A stretch of 34,902 bases of DNA from Nocardiopsis alkaliphila YIM 80379 (GCF_000341005.1 NZ_ANBD01000070.1:1-34902), one strand, 5' to 3'. Counted from the stretch's first letter, positions 7,389-17,154 are shown. The notes: a model not told the origin generated them from the letters alone. Numbers and translations: made by a program.

Positions 7389-9391
7389 CGGTCGTTCTCC
7401 TCGGTGACGTCGGGGTCCTGCCCACGGCGGTACGGTTCGGCCGGACCTGGCTCCTCCGGGACGGGGGCGCGCTCGGCCTCGCTCTCGGCGGAGGCACGTT
7501 CGTACGCGGTGACGAGTCTGTTGTATCCGGGTGATGTGGTGAGTAGTTCCTCATGGGTGCCGCGGGCCAGGACGCGACCACCCTCCATGTAGAACACCTC
7601 GTCGGCGAGTTCGATGGTGGCGCGGCGGTAGGCGACCACGATCACGGTGGCCGAGTCGTCGCGTTCGCGCAGGCCGGCGAGGATCTGGGCCTCGACCTGC
7701 GGGTCGACCGCCGAGGTGGCGTCGTCCATGATCAGCAGGCGTGGCCGGCGAACGATGGCCCTGGCCAGAGCCAGGCGTTGCCGTTGGCCTCCGGAGAGGG
7801 TGGTGCCCTTCTCACCGAGTCGGGCGTCGAGGCCGCCGTCGAGTTCGAAGATGAATCCGTCGGCGCGGGCCGAGCGTAGGGCGGCCCAGACCTGTTCGTC
7901 GTCGATGTCGGCGCCGAGGGTGATGTTGTCGCGGACGCTGTCCTCGAACACGAAGGTGCCCTGTGGGACGAGCGCCGCGGTCTTGGGCACCTGGTCGCGG
8001 GCCAGGTCGCGCAGGTCGACGCCATCGTAGGAGACGGTTCCGGTGTCGGGGTCGACCAGGCGCATCAGGACCGTGGTGAGGGTGGACTTGCCCGCTCCGG
8101 TGGGCCCGACGATGGCGACGGTGCGGCCGGGAGCGATGTCGATGTCGACGCCGTTGAGGACGATGTTGCGCTCGCCCTCTTCGGGTTCGTCCATGAGGTC
8201 ACGTCCGCCGCCCTCGGCGTCGTAGGCGTCGGCGTAGGAGAAGGTGACGTCCCGGGCCTCCAAGGCCACGCCGCGGGAGGAGGGTTCCAGGGTGCGGTCG
8301 CCGTAGACCATGGCCCCGTCCGAGCGCAGGACGGACTGGACCCGCTCCCAGCCGACGACGCTGCGGGGCAGGTCGCCCAGGAGCCAGCCGAAGGAGCGGA
8401 TGGGCAGGGCCAACAGGGTGAACAAGAAGGCGATTTGGACGAGTTCGCCGGGTTCGACTGCGCCGGTGGACAGGCGCCACATGCCCAAGAGCAGAACGGC
8501 CAGGACTCCGAGGTTGGGCAGAGCCTCCATGAAGGGATCGAACATGGAGCGCAGGCGACCGACCTGGATGAGGGCGTCGCGCAAGCGGTGGGCGGCGTCG
8601 GTGAAGCGTTCGGTCTCGGTGTCCTCACGACCCAGGGTCTTGACGACCAAGGCACCGTCGAAGGATTCGTGGGCGACCCCGCTGACCTCGGCGCGTAGTG
8701 CCTGGGCGTGGGAGGCCATCGGAGAGACACGGCGTTGGAAGATGACGTTGGCGGTGGCCAGGAGGGGGAAGACGACGAAAGCGACCAGAGCCAGGATCGG
8801 GTCGGTGACGACCATGGCGACGGCGGCGATGACCAGCATGAACACACTGCCGACGACCATGGGCAGGGGCGCCAAGGGCTGCCAAGTGGCCTCGACGTCG
8901 GCGTTGGCGTTGGAGAGCAACTGTCCGGTGGGATGGCGGTGGTGCCAGGACAGTGGGAGTTCGAGGTACTTGCGGGCGACGGAGCGCCGGTATCGGGCTT
9001 GCATGCGGAACTGCATGAATCCGGCGAGCAGGCGCCTGACGGCCAGGCCGACCGCCTTGCCGAGCCCGACCGCCAAGAGCAGGGCCGCGGCCGCGGTCAG
9101 CGCGGCGGCGGTGGTCTCGCCCGCGTCGAAGGCGGGCAGGATGGTGTGGTCGGTGATGTGCCCCAGGACCGAGGCCGAGGCGACCGTGACCGCCGCGTGC
9201 AGCATGGCGCCGCCGACGGCGAGGAGGAAGATCCAGGGCTCGGTGCGGGCGGCGACCCACAGGACCCGTAGGCCACGGGTGAAGATCCGCTTGTACTGGC
9301 TCCGTCCACTTCGACCAGGTGTGGGCCGTATCGCGTCCTCGGTCCCGCCCTCCCGCTCCCTTGGCCCGGCCGTCGTCGTACCCTGCGCCAT
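7385..9391 (-). CDS. ABC exporter half-transporter, subunit with degenerate catalytic residues
   Basis: The partner of the downstream ABC gene is 668 residues from ATG 9391, or 676 from ATG 9415. In the 676 numbering a cytosolic N-terminus of about 55 residues precedes six membrane helices (about 58-345) and an ATPase domain with Walker A GPTGAGKST (437-445) and canonical signature LSGGQRQ. Walker B is LLIMDDATSAVD, so the catalytic Glu is Asp565. The switch His is replaced by Tyr596 (VVAYRRAT). An acidic linker (about 396-416) is inserted just before the ATPase core. I prefer ATG 9391, with GGAAAG upstream; the 9415 start sits inside a CCCGC/GCGGG hairpin. Confidence 0.93.
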   Translation of the reverse strand: MAQGTTTAGPREREGGTEDAIRPTPGRSGRSQYKRIFTRGLRVLWVAARTEPWIFLLAVGGAMLHAAVTVASASVLGHITDHTILPAFDAGETTAAALTAAAALLLAVGLGKAVGLAVRRLLAGFMQFRMQARYRRSVARKYLELPLSWHHRHPTGQLLSNANADVEATWQPLAPLPMVVGSVFMLVIAAVAMVVTDPILALVAFVVFPLLATANVIFQRRVSPMASHAQALRAEVSGVAHESFDGALVVKTLGREDTETERFTDAAHRLRDALIQVGRLRSMFDPFMEALPNLGVLAVLLLGMWRLSTGAVEPGELVQIAFLFTLLALPIRSFGWLLGDLPRSVVGWERVQSVLRSDGAMVYGDRTLEPSSRGVALEARDVTFSYADAYDAEGGGRDLMDEPEEGERNIVLNGVDIDIAPGRTVAIVGPTGAGKSTLTTVLMRLVDPDTGTVSYDGVDLRDLARDQVPKTAALVPQGTFVFEDSVRDNITLGADIDDEQVWAALRSARADGFIFELDGGLDARLGEKGTTLSGGQRQRLALARAIVRRPRLLIMDDATSAVDPQVEAQILAGLRERDDSATVIVVAYRRATIELADEVFYMEGGRVLARGTHEELLTTSPGYNRLVTAYERASAESEAERAPVPEEPGPAEPYRRGQDPDVTEENDR

Positions 9392-9410
9392 GCGCCCCCG
9401 CTTTCCGGAC

Positions 9411-9436
9411 ATCATCCCCGCGTGTGCGGGAAGCGA
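9411..9436 (-). repeat. Single CRISPR type I-E-like repeat sequence, no array
   Basis: Read on the minus strand, the core CCCGCACACGCGGGGATGAT (positions 9430-9411) resembles the type I-E repeats common in actinobacteria, with its CCCGC/GCGGG stem. There is one copy only, with no spacers and no cas gene nearby. It overlaps the alternative ATG starts of the ABC gene. Chance resemblance or a decayed repeat are both possible. Confidence 0.3.
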
Positions 9437-9650
9437 TCTTTCGTGCCACCGGTATCGGTCGTCTCGGCATTGAGAACGCCCCGGAGCGCATCGAGCGGGC
9501 TCGGATGCTCCGGGGTGTCGAGGCTCAACCTACCCAGCGTCACCGACGGCTTCCACCGGATTGTTTCAGCACAGGACACACCCATGCTATTCCGCACAAC
9601 TCGAACTCGCCGTGGGGTCCGTGGTGTGCGAATGGCCGAGGATGAGCGGA

Positions 9651-9672
9651 TTCGAGGGAGTTTCGAGGGAGT
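9651..9672. repeat. 11-base perfect tandem repeat
   Basis: TTCGAGGGAGT occurs twice back to back (9651-9661 and 9662-9672) in the 402-base gap between the ABC pair and hisF. Apart from this, two hairpins and the CRISPR-like repeat, I see no gene or other structure in 9416-9817. Confidence 0.7.
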
Positions 9673-9677
9673 GAGGA

Positions 9678-9720
9678 CATGCCACGGTCCGGGCCCCTGG
9701 GGATCCCGGACCGTGGCATG
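9678..9720 (-). terminator. 16-bp perfect hairpin downstream of hisF
   Basis: CATGCCACGGTCCGGG (9678-9693) and its exact complement (9705-9720) form a stem with an 11-base loop that can itself pair CCCC/GGGG. There is no U-tract, as is usual for actinobacterial hairpin terminators. It probably stops read-through from the his operon into the ABC pair. Confidence 0.6.
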
Positions 9721-9775
9721 CGCCGTCGCACCTACGGGTCTTCGGTCTTCGAGGGTTCGGGACCGGTCACGGCTC

Positions 9776-9805
9776 GGGGTGGCGGTGGGCGAAGACCGCC
9801 ACCCC
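9776..9805 (-). terminator. 11-bp hairpin directly after hisF
   Basis: GGGGTGGCGGT (9776-9786) pairs with ACCGCCACCCC (9795-9805), loop of eight bases, starting 12 bases after the hisF stop. No U-tract follows. Confidence 0.6.
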
Positions 9806-9817
9806 ATGAACGAGGAC

Positions 9818-10591
9818 CTAGCGGACCACGTGCCCGGCCTCGCGCAGGCTCTGCTTGACGTCGGCGATCGTGAACTCCCCGAAGTGGAAGACGGTCGCGG
9901 CCAGCACCGCGTCCGCGCCCGCGGCCACCGCCGGAGCGAAGTGCTCCACCGCTCCCGCACCGCCCGAGGCGATCAGGGGTACGTCCACACGAGCTCGCAC
10001 CTTGCGGATCAGCTCCAGGTCGAACCCCGCCTTGGTCCCGTCCGCGTCCATCGAGTTGAGCAGGATCTCTCCAGCCCCCGACTCGGCGGCGCGCTCGCAC
10101 CACTCCAGGGCGTCGATCCCGGCCCCCTTGCGCCCGCCGTGCGTGGTGACCTCGAAGCCGCTAGGGGTGGGCGCGGCATCCTCGCGAACCCGACGCACAT
10201 CGGCGGAGAGCACCAGGACCTGGCGACCGAAGCGTTCGGCGATCTCCCCGAGCAGCTCCGGACGGGCGATCGCGGCGGTATTGACCCCCACCTTGTCCGC
10301 GCCGACCCGCAGCAGTCGGTCCACGTCCTCGGTGGTGCGCACCCCTCCCCCGACGGTGAGCGGAATGAACACCTGTTCGGCGGTGCGCCGCACCATGTCG
10401 TAGGTGGTCTCCCGGTTACCGCTGGAGGCGGTCACGTCCAAGAAGGTGAGTTCGTCGGCGCCCCCGGCGTCGTAGGTGGCCGCCAACTCCACGGGATCAC
10501 CCGCATCGCGCAGGTTCTCGAAGTTGACGCCCTTGACGACCCGCCCGGCGTCCACGTCCAGGCAGGGAATGACACGGATGGCCAGGCTCAT
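9818..10591 (-). CDS. hisF: Imidazole glycerol phosphate synthase, cyclase subunit
   Basis: The 257-residue beta/alpha barrel uses ammonia made by HisH to turn PRFAR into imidazole glycerol phosphate and AICAR. Visible are the N-terminal [15 protein letters not shown] with catalytic Asp12, [10 protein letters not shown] (phosphate site), VLSADVRR with the second catalytic Asp near 130, and [16 protein letters not shown] and PLIASGGAG. The length is typical. The ATG overlaps the priA stop by one base (TGATG at 10589-10593), giving translational coupling. It is the last gene of the hisD-C-B-x-H-priA-F unit and is followed by two hairpins. Confidence 0.98.
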   Translation of the reverse strand: MSLAIRVIPCLDVDAGRVVKGVNFENLRDAGDPVELAATYDAGGADELTFLDVTASSGNRETTYDMVRRTAEQVFIPLTVGGGVRTTEDVDRLLRVGADKVGVNTAAIARPELLGEIAERFGRQVLVLSADVRRVREDAAPTPSGFEVTTHGGRKGAGIDALEWCERAAESGAGEILLNSMDADGTKAGFDLELIRKVRARVDVPLIASGGAGAVEHFAPAVAAGADAVLAATVFHFGEFTIADVKQSLREAGHVVR

Positions 10592-11346
10592 CAGCGCTCA
10601 CCCCGAACCAAGGCCAGGGCGTCCTCCAGGGTGAAGGCTCCCTCGTACAGTGCGGTGCCCATGATGGCGCCCTCGACTCCATGGGGGACCAGGGTGGCGA
10701 TGGCCTCCAGGTCGGCGAGGCTGGACACGCCACCACTGGCGACCACCGGCTTGTCGGTACGTTCGCACACCGTGCGCAGCAGGTCCAGGTTGGGACCCTT
10801 GAGAGTGCCGTCCTTGTTGACATCGGTCACCACGTAGCGGGCGCAGCCCTCGGCCTCCAGACGCTCCAGGGTCTGGAAGAGGTCACCACCCTCGCGGGTC
10901 CAACCGCGGGCGGCCAGGGTGGTGCCGCGCACGTCCAGGCCGATGGCGATCCTGTCACCGTGCTCGGCGATGATCCTGGCGCACCATTGCGGGTTCTCCA
11001 AGGCGGCCGTGCCGATGTTGACCCGTGTGCAGCCGGTGGCCAGGGCCGCGGCCAGCGACTCGTCGTCACGGATACCACCGGACATCTCGACCTTGACGTC
11101 GAGGCGGCCCACGATCTCGCGCAACAGGTCACGGTTGTGGCCGCGTCCGAAGGCGGCGTCCAGGTCCACCAGGTGGATCCATTCGGCACCGGCGTTCTGC
11201 CAGGTCATGGCGGCTTCGTAGGGATCGCCGTACTTTCCGCCGGAGTCGGCCTCGCCCTGGACGAGCTGGACGGCCTGGCCGCCCGCGACGTCCACGGCGG
11301 GCAGCAGTTCGAGTGCGTGGGTCGACGTGGTGTGCTCGCCGGTCAT
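10591..11346 (-). CDS. priA: Bifunctional HisA/TrpF isomerase PriA
   Basis: This 251-residue barrel is the ProFAR isomerase of histidine synthesis. In actinobacteria it is generally PriA, which also isomerises phosphoribosyl-anthranilate for tryptophan synthesis. Visible are [18 protein letters not shown] (catalytic Asp19), [12 protein letters not shown] (a typical PriA loop), [11 protein letters not shown] and [13 protein letters not shown] (second catalytic Asp), and [10 protein letters not shown]. No trpF is seen in the window, in line with dual function, though PriA and HisA cannot be separated with certainty by eye. I start at ATG 11346; upstream codons in frame do not resemble the family. 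A 79-base gap separates it from hisH. Confidence 0.93.
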   Translation of the reverse strand: MTGEHTTSTHALELLPAVDVAGGQAVQLVQGEADSGGKYGDPYEAAMTWQNAGAEWIHLVDLDAAFGRGHNRDLLREIVGRLDVKVEMSGGIRDDESLAAALATGCTRVNIGTAALENPQWCARIIAEHGDRIAIGLDVRGTTLAARGWTREGGDLFQTLERLEAEGCARYVVTDVNKDGTLKGPNLDLLRTVCERTDKPVVASGGVSSLADLEAIATLVPHGVEGAIMGTALYEGAFTLEDALALVRGER

Positions 11347-11425
11347 GTTGCCTGTCGCCTTCTTCGTGTTCGTGCTCGGTTCGGTGTGGGATTCTTCGTT
11401 CGGGCGCCGTCGGTTCACAGGCCCC

Positions 11426-12079
11426 TCAAAGGGTGGCGACCCAGTTGGCCAGGACACGCGCCCCGGCGTCACCGGACTTCTCCGGATGGAACTGGGTGGC
11501 GCTCAGCGGGCCGTTCTCCACGGCGGCCACGAACGGCTCGCCGTGTTCGGACCAGGTCACCGCAGGAGCCGGGATACGGTCGCTGGAGGCGACGAACTCC
11601 CAGTGGCGCACCGCGTAGGAGTGCACGAAGTAGAAGCGCTCCTCGGGGGCCAGTCCCGCGAACAGGCGTGAGTTCTCGGGCGGGGTGATGGTGTTCCAGC
11701 CCATGTGGGGCACCACGGGTGCCTTGAGTCGTTCAACGGTGCCGGGCCACTCGCCACAGCCCTCGGTCGCTACGTCCTCTGCGTGGACGGCGGCCTGTTC
11801 GACACCGCGTTCGAAGAGGACCTGCATACCCACGCAGATGCCCAGGACGGGGCGGCCCCCGGCCACGCGACGACCGATGACGCGGTCACCGCCGGCCTTC
11901 TTGAGGCTGGCCACGCAGGCGCTGAAGGCACCCACACCGGGGACGACCAGGCCGTCCGCCTCCAGCGCGGTGCGGGGATCGGAGGTGACGGTGACCTCGG
12001 CGCCGGTACGCTCCATGGCGCGTTGGGCCGAACGCAGATTGCCCGACCCGTAGTCGAGAACGACCACACGTGAGGACAT
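11426..12079 (-). CDS. hisH: Imidazole glycerol phosphate synthase, glutaminase subunit
   Basis: This class I glutamine amidotransferase of 217 residues supplies ammonia to HisF. It begins [19 protein letters not shown]. Other motifs are the oxyanion strand PGVGAFSAC, the nucleophile elbow [10 protein letters not shown] with the catalytic Cys, PHMGWNT, and the His/Glu pair in [13 protein letters not shown] 12079 has AAAGG about ten bases upstream, and the frame upstream of it lacks family sequence. It follows a 53-codon membrane-protein gene by 14 bases and is followed by priA. Confidence 0.97.
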   Translation of the reverse strand: MSSRVVVLDYGSGNLRSAQRAMERTGAEVTVTSDPRTALEADGLVVPGVGAFSACVASLKKAGGDRVIGRRVAGGRPVLGICVGMQVLFERGVEQAAVHAEDVATEGCGEWPGTVERLKAPVVPHMGWNTITPPENSRLFAGLAPEERFYFVHSYAVRHWEFVASSDRIPAPAVTWSEHGEPFVAAVENGPLSATQFHPEKSGDAGARVLANWVATL

Positions 12080-12093
12080 ACGGGTGTGCCTTT

Positions 12094-12255
12094 CTAGAAG
12101 TAACCGAGCCGCAGCACACCGGTGAGGATGGCCAGAGCCACGCACCCGGCCAGACAACCGGCGATCATGCGGCTCTTGCCCCACATGGCGTAGACACCAC
12201 CTGCGAGGAAACCACCGAGGACGATGAGGGCCAGGCCCCAAAGATCGGTGTCCAT
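12094..12255 (-). CDS. Small membrane protein between hisB and hisH
   Basis: A 53-codon gene starts at ATG 12255, immediately after the hisB TAG (12256-12258), and ends with TAG at 12094-12096, 14 bases before hisH. The product begins [20 protein letters not shown] and has two hydrophobic helices (about 6-23 and 31-48), with [10 protein letters not shown] between them. The abutting stop and start show translational coupling. Small hydrophobic proteins at this place occur in other actinobacterial his operons as I recall, but I know of no function. Its gap-free fit, codon bias and membrane pattern argue for a real gene. Confidence 0.7.
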   Translation of the reverse strand: MDTDLWGLALIVLGGFLAGGVYAMWGKSRMIAGCLAGCVALAILTGVLRLGYF

Positions 12256-12849
12256 CTACAGGACACCCTTGGTGGAGGGGACCCAGGTCACGCGCGGGTC
12301 CTTCTCGGTGGCCAGGCGCAGGGCCCGGGCGAAGGCCTTGAACTGGGCCTCTACGATGTGGTGGGCGTTGCGCCCATAGGGCACGTGGATGTGCAAGGCC
12401 ACCCGCGCCTGGGCCACGAAGGACTCGAAGATGTGGCGGGTCATGGTGGTGTCGTAGTCACGACCGATCACCGGAGCCATGCCCTCGGGTTCGCTGTGCA
12501 CCAGGTAAGGGCGTCCGGAGACGTCGACGGTGACCTCGGCCAAGGCTTCGTCCAGCGGCACCTTGACGTCGGCGAAACGGCGAATGCCGGAGCGGTCGCC
12601 CAGGGCCTCGCGGAAAGCGGCGCCCAAGGCCAGGGCGGTGTCCTCCATGGTGTGGTGCGAATCGATGTGCAGGTCACCCTCGGTGCGCACGGTCAGGTCG
12701 AACAGGCCGTGCTTGGCGAGCTGGTCGAGCATGTGGTCGTAGAAGCCGACGCCGGTGGAGACGTCGGCGATGCCGGTTCCGTCCAGGTCGACCTCGACCA
12801 GGACCTTGGTTTCCTTGGTTGCGCGTTCGATGCGTCCGGTGCGGCTCAT
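12256..12849 (-). CDS. hisB: Imidazoleglycerol-phosphate dehydratase
   Basis: This 197-residue monofunctional dehydratase makes imidazole acetol phosphate. Both copies of the metal-binding pattern are visible: [56 protein letters not shown] and [17 protein letters not shown]. The tail is VPSTKGVL. The start at ATG 12849 ([16 protein letters not shown]) matches the usual N-terminus, with GAAAGAG upstream. A longer frame from ATG 12894 overlaps the hisC stop but adds 15 residues without family resemblance. The next gene starts directly at its stop codon. Confidence 0.97.
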   Translation of the reverse strand: MSRTGRIERATKETKVLVEVDLDGTGIADVSTGVGFYDHMLDQLAKHGLFDLTVRTEGDLHIDSHHTMEDTALALGAAFREALGDRSGIRRFADVKVPLDEALAEVTVDVSGRPYLVHSEPEGMAPVIGRDYDTTMTRHIFESFVAQARVALHIHVPYGRNAHHIVEAQFKAFARALRLATEKDPRVTWVPSTKGVL

Positions 12850-12893
12850 GGTCACTCTTTCGATGGTGCGGTAGGAAGGATCGTGGGCGGTCA

Positions 12894-14072
<1,179 letters not shown>

Positions 14073-15380
14073 TCAGTCCTGGACGGTGCCCGGACCCACG
14101 CGTGCGGCGACGGCCTCGCCGTGCGCGGGCAGGTCCTCGGCTTCGGCCAGGGTGATGACGTGGTGGGCGACGTCGGCCAACGCGTCACGGTCGTAGTGGA
14201 CGACGTGGACCCCGCGCAGGAACGTCTGCACGCTCAGGCCGCCGGTGTGACAGGCACAGCCGCCGGTGGGCAGCACGTGGTTGGAGCCCGCGGCGTAGTC
14301 GCCGAGGGAGACCGGGGAATGGTCGCCCACGAAGATCGCGCCGGCGTTGCGCACCCGGTCGGCTCGGGCGGGAGCGTCGGTCGTCATGATCTGAAGGTGC
14401 TCGGCGGCGTAGGCGTCCACGACGGCCAGGCCGTGGTCCAGGTCGTCGACCAGGACGATGCCGGACTGGGGACCGGCCAGGGCCTCACGGACCCGATCGC
14501 TGTGCCGCGTGGCGGCCACTCGTTCGGTGAGGCGCTCGACGACCTTGTCGGCCAGCGCCTCGTCCGGGGTCACCAGGACGGAGGCGGCGACGACGTCGTG
14601 TTCGGCCTGGCTGATGAGGTCGGCCGCGACGTAATCGGGGTCCGCGGTGTGGTCGGCCAGGATCGCGATCTCGGTGGGGCCCGCCTCGGCGTCGATGCCG
14701 ATGGTCCCCTTGAGCAGGCGCTTGGCGGCGGCGACCCAAATGTTGCCGGGTCCTGTGACCATGTCCGCCCGGCGGCAGTCCTGAGTACCGTGGGCGAACA
14801 TCGCCACGGCCTGGGCGCCACCGACGGCGTAGACCTCGTCGACGCCCAGCAGGGCGCAGGCGGCGAGGATGGTCGGGTGTGGCAGGCCGCCGAAGTCCTT
14901 TTGTGGTGGGGAGGTGACCGCCAGCGAGGGGACGCCCGCTTCCTGGGCCGGCACGACGTTCATGATGACGCTGGAGGGGTAGACGGCGCGGCCACCCGGC
15001 ACGTACAGGCCCACCCGGTCGACCGGGATCCACTTCTCGGTGACGGTGCCGCCGGGTACGACCTGAGTGGTGTGGTCGCGCCGACGTTGGGCGGCGTGGA
15101 CCTTGCGGGCACGTCGAATGGATTCGGTGAGCGCGGCGCGCACGGCGGGGTCGAGTTCGGCCAAGGCGCCGGTGATGGCCTCCTCGGGGACCCGGATGTT
15201 GGTGAGTCGCACGCCGTCGAAACGTTCGGCGAGTTCGATCAGGGCCTCGGTTCCACGATGGCGTACGTCCTCGACGATGGGACGGACGCGTTCGGTGGCG
15301 TCCGCCACATTGATCTCGGCGCGCGGAAGGGCGTCGCGCGGGTCACCTGTGGAACCTCGGAGGTCGATTCGACTGATCAC
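14073..15380 (-). CDS. hisD: Histidinol dehydrogenase
   Basis: The 435-residue zinc enzyme oxidises histidinol to histidine in two NAD-dependent steps. Visible motifs are [88 protein letters not shown] and [21 protein letters not shown]. The GTG start at 15380 has no ribosome-binding site. TAGACT ends six bases before it, so the transcript is probably leaderless. hisD is the first gene of the his operon. Confidence 0.97.
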   Translation of the reverse strand: MISRIDLRGSTGDPRDALPRAEINVADATERVRPIVEDVRHRGTEALIELAERFDGVRLTNIRVPEEAITGALAELDPAVRAALTESIRRARKVHAAQRRRDHTTQVVPGGTVTEKWIPVDRVGLYVPGGRAVYPSSVIMNVVPAQEAGVPSLAVTSPPQKDFGGLPHPTILAACALLGVDEVYAVGGAQAVAMFAHGTQDCRRADMVTGPGNIWVAAAKRLLKGTIGIDAEAGPTEIAILADHTADPDYVAADLISQAEHDVVAASVLVTPDEALADKVVERLTERVAATRHSDRVREALAGPQSGIVLVDDLDHGLAVVDAYAAEHLQIMTTDAPARADRVRNAGAIFVGDHSPVSLGDYAAGSNHVLPTGGCACHTGGLSVQTFLRGVHVVHYDRDALADVAHHVITLAEAEDLPAHGEAVAARVGPGTVQD

Positions 15381-15386
15381 GGTCCC

Positions 15387-15392
15387 AGTCTA
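15387..15392 (-). promoter_or_regulatory. Candidate -10 element of the his operon (leaderless hisD)
   Basis: TAGACT on the minus strand ends six bases before the hisD GTG, so transcription would begin on the start codon itself. No clear -35 is seen at 17-18 bases. The upstream part of the gap (15393-15600) holds no convincing gene. Confidence 0.45.
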
Positions 15393-15600
15393 GGGGGCGT
15401 GGCCCGAGCGGCGGGCGCTCACGTCCCGATGATGGACACCACACCCCTCGCCCCACCGCCCCCAACGGACGGCCTGGCGGCCGGCGCCTCCTTCTTTGGC
15501 GATCACACCCGTGACGCCTTCACCGGTTTCGCGGAACAGGGCCTGACCTCGCCCACCAGAGCAGGTCGGGTCAAGCGTGAACAAAGTCGCCAGACAAACC

Positions 15601-15664
15601 TTGAATGAGCGTCACCTAACTTTGGATTACCTTACCTAATTAATCTTCAGAAAGGCTTCCCTAA
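15601..15664 (-). promoter_or_regulatory. Tandem iron boxes (IdeR/DtxR-type) upstream of the ferritin gene
   Basis: Read on the minus strand, three copies beginning TTAGG match the 19-base DtxR/IdeR consensus TTAGGTTAGGCTAACCTAA. They lie at 15619-15601 (13 of 19), 15639-15621 (14 of 19; TTAGGTAAGGTAATCCAAA) and 15664-15646 (12 of 19). The 15600-15725 stretch is strikingly AT-rich for this genome. In M. tuberculosis, IdeR binds several boxes upstream of bfrB and activates it against Lsr2; the same layout is inferred here. Confidence 0.65.
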
Positions 15665-15713
15665 CAAATTCTTCACCCCTTTCGGGTATTTCGCTAAATA
15701 CTTTTGAATGCGT

Positions 15714-15719
15714 TATCAT
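15714..15719 (+). promoter_or_regulatory. Candidate -10 of the ferritin gene
   Basis: TATCAT (5 of 6 to TATAAT) ends six bases before ATG 15726, which has no ribosome-binding site, so a leaderless transcript is likely. The -35 region is poor, which would suit an activated promoter. A second option is TTCACC (15672-15677) with TAAATA (15695-15700), which would start at ATG 15708. Confidence 0.4.
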
Positions 15720-15725
15720 GATGCC

Positions 15726-16286
15726 ATGACTTCCAACACGACCGGTGATAGCGGCCTTTCCAAGTTCCATCGACTCCTCGTCGACCAGGTGCGGCACGAG
15801 TTCACCGCCTCGCACCAATACGTGGCGATCGCCGCCTGGTTCGACGACCAGGACCTGCCTCAACTGGCCAGGGTCTTCTACGAGCAATCCCTCGAGGAGC
15901 GAGACCACGCGATGATGATCGTGCGGTATCTGCTCGACAACGACGTGGCGTTCGCCCTCCCCGGGATCGACGCGATCGAGACCGATTTCGCGGTCAGTCG
16001 TGATCTGGTCGCCTTGGCCCTGCGCCAAGAGCGCCAGGTGAGCGATCAGTTCCAGAACCTGGCCAAGGTGGCCCGCGACGAGGAGGACTACACCGGCGAG
16101 CAGTTCCTGCAGTGGTTCATCCAGGAACAAGTCGAAGAGGTCGCCAAGATGTCGACCCTTCTCAACGTCGTGGATCGGGCCAACGGCAACCTGTTCGACG
16201 TGGAGACCTTTGTCGCTCGCGACATGCCCAGCGAGGACGACGCCGGTCAGAACGCACCCGGCACCGCCGGCCCCTCGGTGTCCTGA
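15726..16286 (+). CDS. bfrB: Ferritin, BfrB type
   Basis: This 186-residue iron-storage protein oxidises Fe(II) and stores the mineral in a 24-mer shell. Ferroxidase residues are visible: Glu25 and Tyr32 in RHEFTASHQYVAIAAWF, and Glu58 and His61 in EERDHAMMIVRYLL. The C-terminal helices carry GEQFLQWFIQEQVEEVAKM. The sequence style (LPQLA, EERxHAMM, ANLFxxExFVAR-like tail NGNLFDVETFVARD) is close to mycobacterial BfrB, a heme-free ferritin, from memory. I take ATG 15726; ATG 15708 would add six residues. A strong terminator follows, so it is a single-gene unit. The iron boxes upstream suggest iron-dependent control. Confidence 0.93.
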   Translation: MTSNTTGDSGLSKFHRLLVDQVRHEFTASHQYVAIAAWFDDQDLPQLARVFYEQSLEERDHAMMIVRYLLDNDVAFALPGIDAIETDFAVSRDLVALALRQERQVSDQFQNLAKVARDEEDYTGEQFLQWFIQEQVEEVAKMSTLLNVVDRANGNLFDVETFVARDMPSEDDAGQNAPGTAGPSVS

Positions 16287-16309
16287 ACCACGGTGATCCA
16301 AAGGCGAAC

Positions 16310-16337
16310 GCGCCCCGCCCGGGACCGGGCGGGGCGC
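16310..16337 (+). terminator. 12-bp hairpin terminator after the ferritin gene
   Basis: GCGCCCCGCCCG (16310-16321) and CGGGCGGGGCGC (16326-16337) pair perfectly around a four-base loop (GGAC), 24 bases after the stop. No U-tract. Confidence 0.75.
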
Positions 16338-16359
16338 CGCCGTGGGAGCGCGCGGCGGG

Positions 16360-16365
16360 CATACT
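16360..16365 (+). promoter_or_regulatory. Candidate -10 for the LON-domain gene
   Basis: CATACT ends six bases before ATG 16372, and no ribosome-binding site is present. The geometry matches other leaderless starts in the window; the -35 is absent. Confidence 0.3.
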
Positions 16366-16371
16366 GGGAAC

Positions 16372-17154
16372 ATGCCTGAGGCCCTGCCGATCTTCCCACT
16401 GAACACGGTGCTGTTCCCGGGGATGAGCATCCCTTTGCACATCTTCGAGCAGCGGTACACGAACCTGGTGTCGGAGTTGCTCGGACCGACCTTGACCGGA
16501 GGCGACTCCGGTGGCCGTGGCCGGGGCCCGGCCCGTTTCGGTGTCGTGTGGATCGAGCTGGGACACGAGGTGGCGAGCGAGTCCGGTCAGGGCGCCGCGG
16601 GGGCCGATACCGGGGTCCCGCACACCCGGAGCGAGAGCCGCGACCCTTCCCTGCCCCTGGTCAGCACCATCGGGTGTACCGCCGTCGTACGCGACGTGCG
16701 CACCTATGAGGACGGCCGCTACGACCTGGTGGTCGAGGGCGGCACCCGGTTCCGGATCACGGAGCTGTCGAAGGTCGACCCCTCCTCCCGCGACGGCTAC
16801 TCGACCGCTTCGGTCTCGTTGCTGCCCGAGCCCTTGGGGCCGGACGCCAAGGAACACGCCGAGCGGGTGCGTGACCTGTACGGGGTCTACCTTGGACGGC
16901 TCTCCGAGATCGGCATGGCCCTGGAAACCTCCCATGACCTGCCTGGAGACCCGATCGGGTTGTCCCACGCGGCGGCCGCAGCGGTGGTGTTGGACCCCGT
17001 GGAGAAGCAACGACTGTTGGAGGCCAAGGACGCCGCGGTCCGGTTGGCCCTCCTCTCCCGCTTCCTGCGCCGCGAGAACCGGATCGTGGCCGCCCCCACC
17101 CTGCCCAACCTTCCCGCCGGCCCCTTCCTCGACAACGGTGTCTCCTTCAACTAG
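16372..17154 (+). CDS. LON peptidase substrate-binding-domain protein
   Basis: The 260-residue protein matches the stand-alone N-terminal (substrate-binding) domain of Lon protease. It opens with LPIFPLNTVLFPGMSIPLHIFEQRY and later has LPLVSTIGCTAVVRDVRTYEDGRYDLVVEGGTRFRI. A helical second half ends in VEKQRLLEAKDAAVRLALLSRFLRRE. There is no ATPase or protease domain. Such proteins may be adaptors, but the function is not established. ATG 16372 is chosen because the family pattern begins right after it. The gene lies between the ferritin terminator and ybaK. Confidence 0.9.
   Translation: MPEALPIFPLNTVLFPGMSIPLHIFEQRYTNLVSELLGPTLTGGDSGGRGRGPARFGVVWIELGHEVASESGQGAAGADTGVPHTRSESRDPSLPLVSTIGCTAVVRDVRTYEDGRYDLVVEGGTRFRITELSKVDPSSRDGYSTASVSLLPEPLGPDAKEHAERVRDLYGVYLGRLSEIGMALETSHDLPGDPIGLSHAAAAAVVLDPVEKQRLLEAKDAAVRLALLSRFLRRENRIVAAPTLPNLPAGPFLDNGVSFN

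Noticed and set aside
9411..9436. A CRISPR array at the lone repeat-like sequence
   Set aside because: Only one copy is present, with no regularly spaced partners within several hundred bases and no cas gene in the window.
15390..15584. 64-codon frame upstream of hisD as a His leader peptide
   Set aside because: It has only scattered His codons (one HH pair), no ribosome-binding site and no stem structure, and its stop lies inside the hisD -10 element. A leaderless hisD fits better.
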